Assembly (NCBI GenBank): GCA_947649355.1
Contig: CANSRG010000005.1
Coordinates: 1 to 45,696, forward strand
Length of the DNA stretch: 45,696 nt
Source: an uncultured Mycoplasmatota bacterium
GTDB taxonomy: Bacteria; Bacillota_I; Bacilli_A; RF39; UBA660
Direction of reading: 5' to 3'
Shown here: piece by piece, positions 24,847 through 33,467 of the stretch
How positions within the stretch are numbered: position 1 is the stretch's first letter
How the letters are laid out: the number at the start of each line of letters is the position of its first letter
Translations under genes and position numbers: made by a program
Notes under the pieces: model-generated
What the model was told of the DNA's origin: nothing
Databases searched by the model: none
The model's input: the letters and a program-made list of their open reading frames with translations, nothing else

Positions 24847-25893
24847 ATGAAGAAAAACTTATGTTTTGAAATTATAGAATCTTGTCCAAATTCGTGTTTA
24901 TTTTGTTCTTCTAATTCTTCTTTACATAAAAAACAAATGATTTCTTATGAAGATTTTGTAAAATCAATTCTTTATTTTAATTCTAATTGTGAACTAGAAA
25001 GTGTTTCTTTTTCTGGAGGAGAACCTCTTTTACATCCTGAATTTTTGCAAATGCTTCATTTTTTACAAGAAAAATCTATTCCAGGAATTCTTTTTACAAG
25101 TGGAGTGAAAGAAAGTTTGCCTCTTAGTTCTTTAGAACAAAATTATTTTTTAAAGAAAAAAGAAGCAGATTTAAGAAAAATAGAAATTCATGAACCTTGG
25201 AACTCTAGATTAAAAAAACAAATAGAAAAGTATTATAATCAATATCTTTCACCACCAATGTATTCATCTGTTTCAAAAAATGAATTTCTTTGTTTTAAAA
25301 ATTTAGGTCTTTCTAAAGTTGTTTTTGATTTTGAGGGATATCTAGAAGAAACTGATAACTATTTAATGGGACGGAGCCAAATTTTAAGACAAGCAGCTTT
25401 AGATTCTATTTTTAATGCAACTATGGTTGGTTTAGAAGTAGAAATTCATTTTATTCCTACAAAAATAAATTATAAAGAAATCGAAGAAATTTTAGAGCTT
25501 TTTTCTATCATAAATGTTAAAAATATTCATATTTTAAAATTTGTACCACAAGGAAGAGGAAAAGAAAATCAGAGTTCTTTAGAAATGGATGAAGAAGAAA
25601 TGAAAGAATTTTGGGAAATTTTAGAACGCGCTAGAAAAAAATTTCCTATGCAAGTTGTTTTAAGTGCTTCTTTTTTTGAAGAAAAACATGTATGTAGTGC
25701 TGGGCTTCAAAAGATTCATATTAAATTTGATGGTACAGTTTTACCTTGTCCTGCTTTTAAAGAACTTACTTATGAAGAGTATTTAAAACTTGGTATTAAG
25801 CATTATTCTATTTATTCTAATTTAGAGGAATATCCTATTTCTTCTTCGGTTACAAGAGTTAATGCTTTATGTAAGAAATTATATGATACATAG
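24847..25893 (+). CDS. Radical SAM protein
   Basis: The 348-residue protein has the [4Fe-4S] motif C13-P-N-S-C17-L-F-C20 and the SAM-binding SFSGGEPLLHPEF. Later cysteines (VCSAG and LPCPAF) could bind an auxiliary cluster as in SPASM-type enzymes. An insertion between strands (about 95-170) includes KVVFDFEGYLEETDN. The C-x3-C-x2-C spacing is canonical. The substrate is unknown; no precursor peptide gene is adjacent. It is coupled to signal peptidase I (2-bp gap) and is the last chromosomal gene before the mobile element. Confidence 0.85.
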   Translation: MKKNLCFEIIESCPNSCLFCSSNSSLHKKQMISYEDFVKSILYFNSNCELESVSFSGGEPLLHPEFLQMLHFLQEKSIPGILFTSGVKESLPLSSLEQNYFLKKKEADLRKIEIHEPWNSRLKKQIEKYYNQYLSPPMYSSVSKNEFLCFKNLGLSKVVFDFEGYLEETDNYLMGRSQILRQAALDSIFNATMVGLEVEIHFIPTKINYKEIEEILELFSIINVKNIHILKFVPQGRGKENQSSLEMDEEEMKEFWEILERARKKFPMQVVLSASFFEEKHVCSAGLQKIHIKFDGTVLPCPAFKELTYEEYLKLGIKHYSIYSNLEEYPISSSVTRVNALCKKLYDT

Positions 25894-25989
25894 AACATTT
25901 TAAATGAGGTAAATGTGATTATAAGTTTCAGGTAATGAATTCAATAAAAACAACTAGAGTAATGGAAAAACAAGGTTTAATAAAGATGA

Positions 25990-26010
25990 ACTGTAGTTAT
26001 ATACTACAGT
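25990..26010. promoter_or_regulatory. Perfect palindrome at the element's left end
   Basis: ACTGTAGT-TATAT-ACTACAGT is an 8-bp perfect inverted repeat 26 bp before a short ORF. It could be an operator, an integrase or excisionase site, or a leader hairpin. No T-run follows, so it is not a terminator. Confidence 0.45.
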
Positions 26011-26036
26011 AAAACAAAATAAAGGAAGTGAAATAA

Positions 26037-26120
26037 ATGGAAATCAAACAACAAAATTCGACAAATATAAATTGGTTGATTACGATTTATTGCAACCCCC
26101 TAGCAAACCCTTATAAATAA
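26037..26120 (+). CDS. Very short ORF at the left end of the element
   Basis: Twenty-seven codons start at ATG 26037 after AAAGGAAG. The peptide begins MEIKQQNSTN and ends CNPLANPYK. It contains the first copy of the TGATTACGA / ATTGCAACCCCCTA repeat. The good ribosome-binding site suggests translation, but the second repeat copy sits in another frame, so the DNA rather than the peptide may be what is conserved. Function unknown. Confidence 0.3.
   Translation: MEIKQQNSTNINWLITIYCNPLANPYK
26077..26102 (+). repeat. Direct repeat, copy 1
   Basis: TGATTACGA (26077-26085), three extra bases, then ATTGCAACCCCCTA (26089-26102). The C-run is conspicuous in AT-rich DNA. Copy 2 lies 155 bp to the right. 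Such repeats near an element end could be arm-type integrase sites. Confidence 0.7.
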
Positions 26121-26233
26121 AGGCTTTCTTTGATTTTAGATCTTGCACATTTTAATGTAAAAAGTGGTAAAATTACTAAAAATTGATAAAAACATAGTGA
26201 TTTTAATGATATTTATGATGAGAATTAGAAAGG

Positions 26234-26257
26234 TGATTACGACATTGCAACCCCCTA
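26234..26257 (+). repeat. Direct repeat, copy 2
   Basis: TGATTACGA (26234-26242), one base, then ATTGCAACCCCCTA (26244-26257). TTGTCGA follows shortly after and is the inverse of TCGACAA found upstream of copy 1, so the two repeats are bracketed by a short inverted repeat. Confidence 0.7.
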
Positions 26258-26354
26258 TAAATTGTCGATAAATTCATTTAAAAAGTAGAACACACATTTT
26301 TATTTTAATACCAATTCATATTATACTATATTTATGAATGGAAGTGTAATTTTT

Positions 26355-26501
26355 ATGAAAAAAATAAAACTTAAAGTAAATTATAATGAATATAGAATAA
26401 TTATAGATGAATTAGTAGAGTTTAGAAACAAACTGATTAAAGATAATGAAGATACTTATTATATTGATAAATTGCTATTAAAGTTGGCAAATAAAAGATA
26501 A
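26355..26501 (+). CDS. Small hypothetical protein at the element's left end
   Basis: Forty-eight residues start at ATG 26355 after GGAAG. The sequence is charged and helical (MKKIKLKVNYNEY at the start, KLLLKLANKR at the end). It lies alone between the repeats and parA. I do not recognise it; it could be a small regulatory protein of the element. Confidence 0.45.
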   Translation: MKKIKLKVNYNEYRIIIDELVEFRNKLIKDNEDTYYIDKLLLKLANKR

Positions 26502-26615
26502 TTTTATAAACATACTTTGAACTGGTTAGAAATAGTCAGTTCTTTTTTTATGCCCATACATAGCCATTTTATTTTTATAGAGTGGCTAGAGTTTAAAGAA
26601 AGGAGGAAAATGTAT

Positions 26616-27440
26616 ATGTCGCAATGCAAAGTTATTGCAGTGGCTAATCAGAAAGGTGGAGTGGGCAAGACCACCACAACTTTTAGTCTAGGTGTTGCTT
26701 TAGCAAAGGAAGGCAAAAAAGTATTAGTAGTTGATACAGATCCACAGGGAAGTCTTACGATTTCTATGGGTTGGCGAGAACTTGATAAAATACCGATAAC
26801 TATTGCTAATTTAATGGAACAGTCAATGAATGATGAAAATATCCAGACAAGTGAATCTATATTACACCATCAAGAAAATATAGATTTAATTCCATCTAAT
26901 TTAAGATTATCAGTATTAGAAATGTCATTGTTTAGTGCTATGAGTAGGGAGTACACTATGAGAAACTGTTTATCTAAAGTAAAAGAAAATTATGATTATA
27001 TTCTTATAGACTGTCAGCCATCTCTAGGAATCTTAACAGTTAATGCGTTGGCAAGTGCCGATAGTGTTATAATCCCAATGCAAAGTCAATATCTTTCTGC
27101 TATGGGAATGACTGAATTATTAAAGACTGTTGGTAAAGTAAGAAATCAAATCAATCCTAAATTAAAAGTAGATGGCGTTTTAATTACTCTAGTAGATAAG
27201 AGAACTAACTTATCAAAAGAAATGAGAACACAACTACAAGAAAATTATGGAAGTGCAGTTAAGTTTTATGTTACACAAATACCTTTTGCAATAAAGACAG
27301 CAGAAGCAACTTCTACTGGAAATAGTATTTTTGAGTATGACAAAAATAGCAAAGTGGCAGACGCATATTCTTCATTTGCAAAGGAGGTGCTTGAAAGTGG
27401 CAAAGACCGATATAAAAATGCCGTTGCCAAAGTTAGATGA
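26616..27440 (+). CDS. parA: ParA/Soj-family partition ATPase
   Basis: The 274-residue protein has the deviant Walker A KGGVGKTTTT (about 13-22), Walker B-like YDYILIDCQPSLG and the NALASADSVIIP block of ParA proteins. It should drive segregation or stabilisation of the element, especially when excised. An open frame extends upstream to 26517, but AAGGAGG (26599-26606) points to ATG 26616 (nine-base spacing), giving the usual MSQCKVIAVANQKGG start. ATG 26610 is only three bases from the ribosome-binding site. It overlaps parB by 44 bp. Confidence 0.92.
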   Translation: MSQCKVIAVANQKGGVGKTTTTFSLGVALAKEGKKVLVVDTDPQGSLTISMGWRELDKIPITIANLMEQSMNDENIQTSESILHHQENIDLIPSNLRLSVLEMSLFSAMSREYTMRNCLSKVKENYDYILIDCQPSLGILTVNALASADSVIIPMQSQYLSAMGMTELLKTVGKVRNQINPKLKVDGVLITLVDKRTNLSKEMRTQLQENYGSAVKFYVTQIPFAIKTAEATSTGNSIFEYDKNSKVADAYSSFAKEVLESGKDRYKNAVAKVR

Positions 27441-28359
27441 TTTATTTACAACAGAACAAGAACGACAAGATAGTAGTTTAGAAAAAGTTGTTGATATAGC
27501 ACTAACAGATATTCAAGACTTCCCAAATCACCCATTTAAGGTAATTGTAAACGAAGAAATGCAAGAAATGGCACAAAGTATAAGTGAGTATGGTGTATTA
27601 TTACCTGTACTTGTTAGACCACTTCCAAATGGTAAGTATCAAATGATTTCCGGACATAGAAGAAAAAAGGCAAGTGAAATTGCTAACAAAGAAACTATGC
27701 CGTGTATTGTCAGAAACCTTACAGATGATGAAGCCACTATAATAATGGTAGATAGTAACTTACAAAGGGAACATATCTTACCTAGTGAACGAGCCTATGC
27801 TTATAAAATGAAGTTGGAAGCAATGACACATCAAGGACAAAGAAATGATTTAACTTGTTCCCAAGTCGGTAACAAGTTGTCTGGGAAAAAATCTCTTGAG
27901 ATATTAGCAGAAGAAGTGGGCGAAAGTAAATCTAATGTTCATAGATTTATAAGACTTACTGAACTGATAAAACCATTACTTGATATGGTAGATAATGATT
28001 CGCTTAATATTTCACCAAGTATAGCATTAAGTCCGGCGTATGAAATATCATTTCTTACCAAAGAAGAACAAAAATGGCTTTTAAATAGTATGGAATGTAA
28101 TGTTGCTACACCAACCGTGTCACAAGCCCAAGAAATGAAAAACTTGAGTAAGAGTGGGAATTTAGATGAAGATACTATCGAAGAAATAATGAGTCGTGAA
28201 AAACCTAATCAAGTTGAAAAACTAAAATTAGATTTTAAAGACTTAAGACCTAAAATGCCCAGTGGTATGCCAACAACTGAATGGGTAAAACACATTTACA
28301 AAGCATTAGACTATTACAATAGGGCTATGGAAAGACAGAAACAACAAGGTGCTAGATAG
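27397..28359 (+). CDS. parB: ParB-family partition protein
   Basis: The 320-residue protein has a ParB N-terminal nuclease-like domain (FKVIVNEEMQEMAQSISEYG, ISGHRRKKASEIA, and LQREHILPSERAYAYKMK). A helix-turn-helix region (EILAEEVGESKSNVHRFIRL) follows. It should bind a centromere-like site and work with ParA. The start is GTG 27397, preceded by AAGGAGG at nine-base spacing. The in-frame ATG at 27331 lies within parA and lacks a ribosome-binding site. No parS consensus was identified by eye. Confidence 0.9.
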   Translation: MAKTDIKMPLPKLDDLFTTEQERQDSSLEKVVDIALTDIQDFPNHPFKVIVNEEMQEMAQSISEYGVLLPVLVRPLPNGKYQMISGHRRKKASEIANKETMPCIVRNLTDDEATIIMVDSNLQREHILPSERAYAYKMKLEAMTHQGQRNDLTCSQVGNKLSGKKSLEILAEEVGESKSNVHRFIRLTELIKPLLDMVDNDSLNISPSIALSPAYEISFLTKEEQKWLLNSMECNVATPTVSQAQEMKNLSKSGNLDEDTIEEIMSREKPNQVEKLKLDFKDLRPKMPSGMPTTEWVKHIYKALDYYNRAMERQKQQGAR

Positions 28360-28402
28360 TGGGAGTTACTATTCCATTGTTCCCCTTCCTACAACCTACC
28401 CC

Positions 28403-28433
28403 TAGTATATATACTAACTGTTATTACTAACTG
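28403..28433. promoter_or_regulatory. Palindrome and direct repeat after parB
   Basis: TAGTATATATACTA (28403-28416) is a perfect 14-bp palindrome. TACTAACTG occurs twice (28412-28420 and 28425-28433). The 165-bp gap after parB is a natural place for a ParB-binding site or for control of the next gene. Confidence 0.4.
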
Positions 28434-28524
28434 AAAAAAATATATATTAGAAATTTACACAAATGCAATTAAAAATATTTTAGTTTATAATAACTTCAAC
28501 AAATCAAGAAAGGAATGATTTTGT

Positions 28525-29226
28525 ATGAAAAAGATATTGATTTTGATAAGCATTTTAATTTCTATGACAGGAGGTACAGTTTTCTACTTGCAGAATAAAC
28601 AAGAAGAAAAGCCAAAACTAGAACAGGTTAATGTTAGTGAGAAAATCACAGAAGAAAAAGTGGCAGAAGAATCTAAAAGCAAAGAAAACAAAGTAGCAGA
28701 AAGTGAAAAAATCCCAGAGCAAAAAGTTGTGGAAGTAAAAGAAACAAAAAAAGAAGTTAAGTCAGATCGTAAACCAGAAAACAACAATGTTTCTTCGGCT
28801 AGTAAAAATGAAGTGAAACAAGAAAAAAAGCAAAATAATTCTGTTTCAAAAGAAGTTCCAAAGGAAACTCCGAAAGAAACACCAAAACCAAAAGAAAATA
28901 GCAATACTACACCAAGTCAAAAGCCAAGTAGTCAACCACAAAACGGTGGAGCAACTACAAAGTTTTATGAATCAATAACTGGTGGTAAGAAAGAATTTGC
29001 CTCTGAAAGTGAAGCGAGTGCTAGGGGTGCAGAAATTAAAAGCAAAGAATTAGACTATGTTTTAGATTATAACGAACAACACCCAGAAGCACCGATAAAA
29101 CCAGATATAAATTATTACAGGGTATATCCATCTGTGATAGATGAAAATGGTAAGTATTGGTATTATTTGCATTTCTTTTGTGCAAGTGGCGAGGGAAATG
29201 ACGCAAAATTAAAAAGTATGTATTAG
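28525..29226 (+). CDS. Secreted or membrane-anchored K/E-rich protein
   Basis: The 233-residue protein has an N-terminal hydrophobic segment (about 3-24). A long low-complexity Lys/Glu/Pro/Ser region (about 28-145) suits spanning the cell wall. A compact C-terminal domain of about 85 residues (from TKFYESITGGKKEF) is rich in Tyr and ends YYLHFFCASGEGND. I do not recognise the C-terminal domain. It lies between parB and the adhesin, so a surface or mating-contact role is plausible but unproven. A terminator follows. Confidence 0.6.
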   Translation: MKKILILISILISMTGGTVFYLQNKQEEKPKLEQVNVSEKITEEKVAEESKSKENKVAESEKIPEQKVVEVKETKKEVKSDRKPENNNVSSASKNEVKQEKKQNNSVSKEVPKETPKETPKPKENSNTTPSQKPSSQPQNGGATTKFYESITGGKKEFASESEASARGAEIKSKELDYVLDYNEQHPEAPIKPDINYYRVYPSVIDENGKYWYYLHFFCASGEGNDAKLKSMY

Positions 29227-29227
29227 T

Positions 29228-29254
29228 GGCTCTTAAAACAAGAGTCATTTTTTA
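29228..29254 (+). terminator. Terminator before the adhesin gene
   Basis: GGCTCTT (29228-29234) pairs with AAGAGTC (29240-29246), one wobble pair, across a 5-nt loop. A T-run follows. Confidence 0.7.
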
Positions 29255-29292
29255 TGCCCTAATTTTAGGAGTAAGAAAGGAGAAAATTAAAA

Positions 29293-32022
29293 ATGAAAAA
29301 AATTGGAATGTGCCTAGTTTTAACACTAGGTATTTTACTTGGATTTACTGTTAATGCTCAAGCAGTAAATGCAGCAACTTTAACAAAAACAAAATCCGGC
29401 TATTATTATGATCGAGCAAGAGCAGATGGAACTGACCATCATTCTTGGTATTTTATGCAATATGAAATGGATGGCGAAGTATCTTATTGCATAGAGCCAA
29501 ATATACCAGAGGGAACTATTTATAATCCTGGAAGTTGGGAAGCAACAGGACTTCCAAATGAAATCAAAGAAAGATTATTGTTAATCGGTTACTACGGTTA
29601 TACTTATCCGGGACACCAAACACTACAATATCGTGCTGCTACTCAAGGTATGATATGGGATATTATCATTGGACACGGAGCAAATACAACTTTCTCAACA
29701 GAAAGATGGGGAGCAGGAACACCATTTGATGTATCAACAGAAAAAGCAGAAATCAATAGACTAATCGAACACCACTATGATAGACCAAGTTTTGATGGTG
29801 GAGTTTATAAAGCACAAGTAGGAGAAACTATTACACTAACAGATACTAATAATGTACTTGGAAATTATAGTGTAAGTGTTAGTGGTGCAGAATATAGTGT
29901 TAATGGAAATACACTAACAATTAAGCCTACTAGAAATGGAAAAATAGATTTAACTTTAACAAAAAATATGCCTTATGCTAGTGGCTATAAGTTATTCGTT
30001 GGAAACGAAATTCAAAATATGTTTGTACCTGGAACTACTGATCCAGTTATGGCTAGAGTTAGAGTAAATAGTTATACAACACCAGTAGAGGGTTATAAGA
30101 AAGATGTTGAAACTGAAACTGCACAGGGTCAAGCAACTTTAAAAGGAGCAGAGTATGGTATATACGAAACTGCTACGGGAAGATTAGTGACAACAGTTGT
30201 TACTGATGAAAACGGTTACTTTAAAAGTGACGCAGTATTATCTTGGAATGATTACTATTTACAAGAAATCAAACCAAGTGAGGGTTATGAATTAGATAAA
30301 ACTCGCTACAATATTGATGTAAAAGGAAAAGACTCTGCAAGAGTAGATGTTGTAGAAAAAGTAATTAAAAACTATGTAAGTATTTTAAAACAATACGAAC
30401 ACGTGGAGGGAGAAACAAAATTCCTAAATGCAGAAGCAGGTATTACTTTTGAAATTTATTACCCAAACGGAAACAAGTTTGATGAAATCACAACAGATAA
30501 AAACGGTTATGCTTCTATCAATTTGCCTTATGGAGTTTGGAAGTTCCATCAAGTAAATACGACAACTGGATATGAAAAGATTTATGACTTCTATATCACA
30601 GTAAGTGAAACAAGCGAAAAAGAGCAATATTACAATATTTTAAACAACTCTTTGACTGCTTATTTGCAAGTAATAAAAGTAGATGAAGAAACTGGAAAGA
30701 CTATTGCCATTAAAGATACTACTTTCAAAATCTTTAATGAAGATACTAAACAATATGTATCTCAATTCGTAGGTGGTAAAGTAATTAGTGAATTTAAAAC
30801 TGATGAAAATGGTATATTAGTAACACCTTTAAAATTAGTTGCAGGAAATTACAAACTAATTGAAGTGTCTGCACCAAATGGTTACTTAAAAGATAAAAAC
30901 GGTCTAAAATTCACTATTGGAAATGATACGCATTATGACTATACAACTTATGGAGCATTTATCACAGTAACTTATAAGAATACACCTATTAAAGGTCAAT
31001 TAGAGATTTATAAAGTTGGCGAAGATTTAGTGATTAAAGATGGCGAATATGTTTATGCTAAGAAAAAATTAAGTGGAGTTACTTTTGAAATCTATGCAGA
31101 AGAAGATATTAAGTCTGCTGATGGAAACCATTTATACTATAATAAAGGCGACAAAGTAGATACTATCGTTACAGATGAAAACGGCTATGCTAAAACAAAG
31201 AAACTTCCACTAGGAAAATACTATTTAATTGAAGTAAAAACACAAGATGACTATATTCTTGATGGAAATAAACACTATTTCACATTAAAACAAGTTGATG
31301 ATGAAACTCCAATAGTTTATGAATCATATAGTGCTTTAAATTATCTTAAAAAGGCTACTCTTGAATTTACTAAAACTGATTTAGTAAATGGAGATGTTAT
31401 TCCAGATACTATCATTGAAATTTATACTGAAAATGATGAACTAATCTTTACTGGTAAAACAGATCAAGATGGAAAAATCGTTATTACAGATTTAAAAGTT
31501 GGAAAATACTATATCGTAGAAAAAGAGCCAAGCACAGGCTATGTAATAACTGATGAGAAAGTTTATTTTGAATTAAAAGAAAACGGAGAAATCGTTAAGG
31601 CTGAAATGAAAAATAAACCAGTAACAGGAACTCTTGAATTTACTAAAACTGATGTATCAACAGGAGAGCCACTACCAAATACTTTAATCGAAATCTACAA
31701 TGATAAAGATGAGTTGATTTTTAGTGGAAGAACTGATGACAATGGAAAAATCACTATTCCAGAAATTCGCTATGGAAAATACTATATTTTAGAAAAGGAA
31801 GCACCAGAGGGCTATACTTTAAACCCAGAGAGAATGTATTTTGAGATTCTTGAAGATGGCGAAATTGTAAAAGCAACAATGACTGATGAAAAAGTAATCG
31901 TTGAAGTGCCAAGCACAGGTATTACTGAATCACATTTCATTGAAATTGTTGGAACAATGTTTATTCTAGGAGGAATAGGAGCGATTATCTATGTTAAAAA
32001 GAAAAAACAAAATCAAGAATAA
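29293..32022 (+). CDS. Thioester/SpaA-type cell-wall adhesin (pilin-like)
   Basis: The 909-residue protein has a signal peptide (about 1-27). An N-terminal thioester domain (about 35-250) carries C66 in SYCIEPN and Q118 in ATQGMIWDI, the Cys-Gln pair that can form an internal thioester and bind host or surface amines. About six SpaA/Cna_B-like beta domains follow (about 255-870), each with a Lys near the start and a late YxLxE motif suggesting isopeptide bonds. The C-terminus has a sorting signal VPSTG (872-876), a hydrophobic helix and KKKKQNQE. The overlapping downstream sortase probably anchors it. In this element it may promote donor-recipient contact or host adhesion. Confidence 0.85.
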   Translation: MKKIGMCLVLTLGILLGFTVNAQAVNAATLTKTKSGYYYDRARADGTDHHSWYFMQYEMDGEVSYCIEPNIPEGTIYNPGSWEATGLPNEIKERLLLIGYYGYTYPGHQTLQYRAATQGMIWDIIIGHGANTTFSTERWGAGTPFDVSTEKAEINRLIEHHYDRPSFDGGVYKAQVGETITLTDTNNVLGNYSVSVSGAEYSVNGNTLTIKPTRNGKIDLTLTKNMPYASGYKLFVGNEIQNMFVPGTTDPVMARVRVNSYTTPVEGYKKDVETETAQGQATLKGAEYGIYETATGRLVTTVVTDENGYFKSDAVLSWNDYYLQEIKPSEGYELDKTRYNIDVKGKDSARVDVVEKVIKNYVSILKQYEHVEGETKFLNAEAGITFEIYYPNGNKFDEITTDKNGYASINLPYGVWKFHQVNTTTGYEKIYDFYITVSETSEKEQYYNILNNSLTAYLQVIKVDEETGKTIAIKDTTFKIFNEDTKQYVSQFVGGKVISEFKTDENGILVTPLKLVAGNYKLIEVSAPNGYLKDKNGLKFTIGNDTHYDYTTYGAFITVTYKNTPIKGQLEIYKVGEDLVIKDGEYVYAKKKLSGVTFEIYAEEDIKSADGNHLYYNKGDKVDTIVTDENGYAKTKKLPLGKYYLIEVKTQDDYILDGNKHYFTLKQVDDETPIVYESYSALNYLKKATLEFTKTDLVNGDVIPDTIIEIYTENDELIFTGKTDQDGKIVITDLKVGKYYIVEKEPSTGYVITDEKVYFELKENGEIVKAEMKNKPVTGTLEFTKTDVSTGEPLPNTLIEIYNDKDELIFSGRTDDNGKITIPEIRYGKYYILEKEAPEGYTLNPERMYFEILEDGEIVKATMTDEKVIVEVPSTGITESHFIEIVGTMFILGGIGAIIYVKKKKQNQE

Positions 32023-32647
32023 TAAAAATAGTAAGGGTCAACTAATCGTAGTTGGCTCTTTACTTATTATTTTAGGTACTTTAATTATCGGTGGTAAGTA
32101 TTTATATAATTATCTCGAAACAAAAAACGAAGAACAGTTAATTGATACTTTCTTTGAAGAACAAAAAGAAATTACAGAAGATACTACTCCAGAAGTACCA
32201 GAAGAAAAAGTGGAAACTGAAAAGCCACAACCTACTAAAACAAAAATAGATTATTTTGCAGTAATTAAGATACCTAAAATTGGGTTAGAAAAAGGTCTAG
32301 CAAATAAAGGTAGTTATTATAACAATGTTAATAGAAATATACTTGTTGTCAAAGAATCTGATATGCCAGATAAAGACAAAGGTAATGTGATTTTAGCAGG
32401 ACATTCTGGAAATGGAAGAACTGCTTATTTCAAAAATCTTCATAAACTCGAAAGAGATGATGAAGTAAGTATTTTCTATAATGGTAGCGAGTACAAGTAC
32501 AAAGTCGTTAATCAATACGACATTGAGAAAACAGGAACTGCTAATATTGTTAGAAATGCCGAAAAAAGTACACTAACTTTAATCACTTGCAGACACAATA
32601 CGAATAAGCAAATTATCTATATATGCGAATTAGTAGAGAAAGTCTAG
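31991..32647 (+). CDS. Sortase
   Basis: The 218-residue protein has an N-terminal membrane helix (about 15-36), a linker and a sortase domain (about 80-218). H138 in LAGHSGNG and C200 in TLITCRH are the catalytic pair. The usual Arg a few residues after the Cys is replaced by NKQ; R201 directly follows the Cys instead. The gene starts inside the last 32 bp of the adhesin, so translation is coupled and the adhesin with its VPSTG signal is its obvious substrate. Confidence 0.85.
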   Translation: MLKRKNKIKNNKNSKGQLIVVGSLLIILGTLIIGGKYLYNYLETKNEEQLIDTFFEEQKEITEDTTPEVPEEKVETEKPQPTKTKIDYFAVIKIPKIGLEKGLANKGSYYNNVNRNILVVKESDMPDKDKGNVILAGHSGNGRTAYFKNLHKLERDDEVSIFYNGSEYKYKVVNQYDIEKTGTANIVRNAEKSTLTLITCRHNTNKQIIYICELVEKV

Positions 32648-32658
32648 GAGGGATTTAT

Positions 32659-32892
32659 TTGGAAACTAAATATAATATAGGTCAAATTACAAAGACTTTA
32701 GAAAAACTTTTTGAAGCAGGATTCAATACTGATAAAAAGATACTTGCTTTAAAATTAGAAGATTTAATGAAAATACCAAATCTACAAAATAATGAAACAA
32801 TGATTATCATTGAATTTAAAAATGCCGTTAAGAATAAGCAAATCATTGCTTTTTTAAGTGGCTATAAAGAGAAAGGGAAAGATGAAAAATGA
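32659..32892 (+). CDS. Small hypothetical protein
   Basis: Seventy-seven residues with a predicted mixed helical fold (METKYNIGQITKTLEKLFEA at the start). I chose TTG 32659, preceded by AGGAGGG at six-base spacing, over ATG 32623, which overlaps the sortase and has no ribosome-binding site. It shares an ATGA overlap with the next gene. Not recognised; part of the element's backbone. Confidence 0.55.
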   Translation: METKYNIGQITKTLEKLFEAGFNTDKKILALKLEDLMKIPNLQNNETMIIIEFKNAVKNKQIIAFLSGYKEKGKDEK

Positions 32893-33083
32893 AAACATTT
32901 AAAGTAGAAGCAAATATAAATGGCACAATGACTTTTGAAGTAAAAGCAAAAAATCAAGCAGACGCACAAAGACAAGTTGATGACTTGCTTTCTGATATTT
33001 CTGTCAAAGAAGCCATAGAAAAATATAAAGATAGTATGACTTTAGATACTAAACTTAAAGAAGTAAAAGAAAGGGAAAGATAG
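32889..33083 (+). CDS. Small hypothetical protein
   Basis: Sixty-four residues; strand-like start (MKTFKVEANINGTMTFEV) then a Lys/Glu-rich helical end. The pattern VEANINGTMTFEVKAKNQAD resembles small proteins with a beta-hairpin followed by helices found in many conjugative elements. Four-base overlap with the upstream gene. Function unknown. Confidence 0.55.
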   Translation: MKTFKVEANINGTMTFEVKAKNQADAQRQVDDLLSDISVKEAIEKYKDSMTLDTKLKEVKERER

Positions 33084-33095
33084 GAGGTACAAATT

Positions 33096-33434
33096 ATGCC
33101 ATATCAAAAAAGAATACCACCAGTTAAGGTGGATTTAAGTATAGAAAAATTTAATTATCTAATTGAAATGCTTACCAGATATACGACTTCTGATAACGAG
33201 AAAATTAGCGAAACTGCTACTAAACTGAAAGAAAAATTGTTGAGATACAGTATTCCACGAATTACTGAAGAACAAGAAACTTTTGTTGATGTTCGTTTCT
33301 ATCCTAATGAAGCAAGTGAAATTATCTATATGTTACTTGTTAATACTGAAGATATAGAAGTAGAAACTAACTATTATGAAGTTTTAGTAAATGCTAGAGA
33401 AAATCTTAAACAAGATAACTCTAACAATGAATAA
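33096..33434 (+). CDS. Hypothetical protein of the element
   Basis: The 112-residue soluble, charged protein is preceded by AGGAGG. It contains KFNYLIEMLTRYTTSDNEKI and a later FVDVRFYPNEASEIIYMLLV. I do not recognise it. It is co-oriented and closely spaced with neighbours, ending 33 bp before the giant gene. Confidence 0.6.
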   Translation: MPYQKRIPPVKVDLSIEKFNYLIEMLTRYTTSDNEKISETATKLKEKLLRYSIPRITEEQETFVDVRFYPNEASEIIYMLLVNTEDIEVETNYYEVLVNARENLKQDNSNNE

Positions 33435-33467
33435 TCAAAGAAAAATAAAGATAAGGAGGTGAGATGA

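Noticed and set aside
25936..26013. Twenty-five-codon ORF (MNSIKTTRVMEKQ...) near the left end
   Set aside because: It has no ribosome-binding site and overlaps the palindrome, so I could not support it as a gene.
26517..26615. N-terminal extension of parA
   Set aside because: It has no ribosome-binding site and no family similarity, while AAGGAGG points to the start at 26616.
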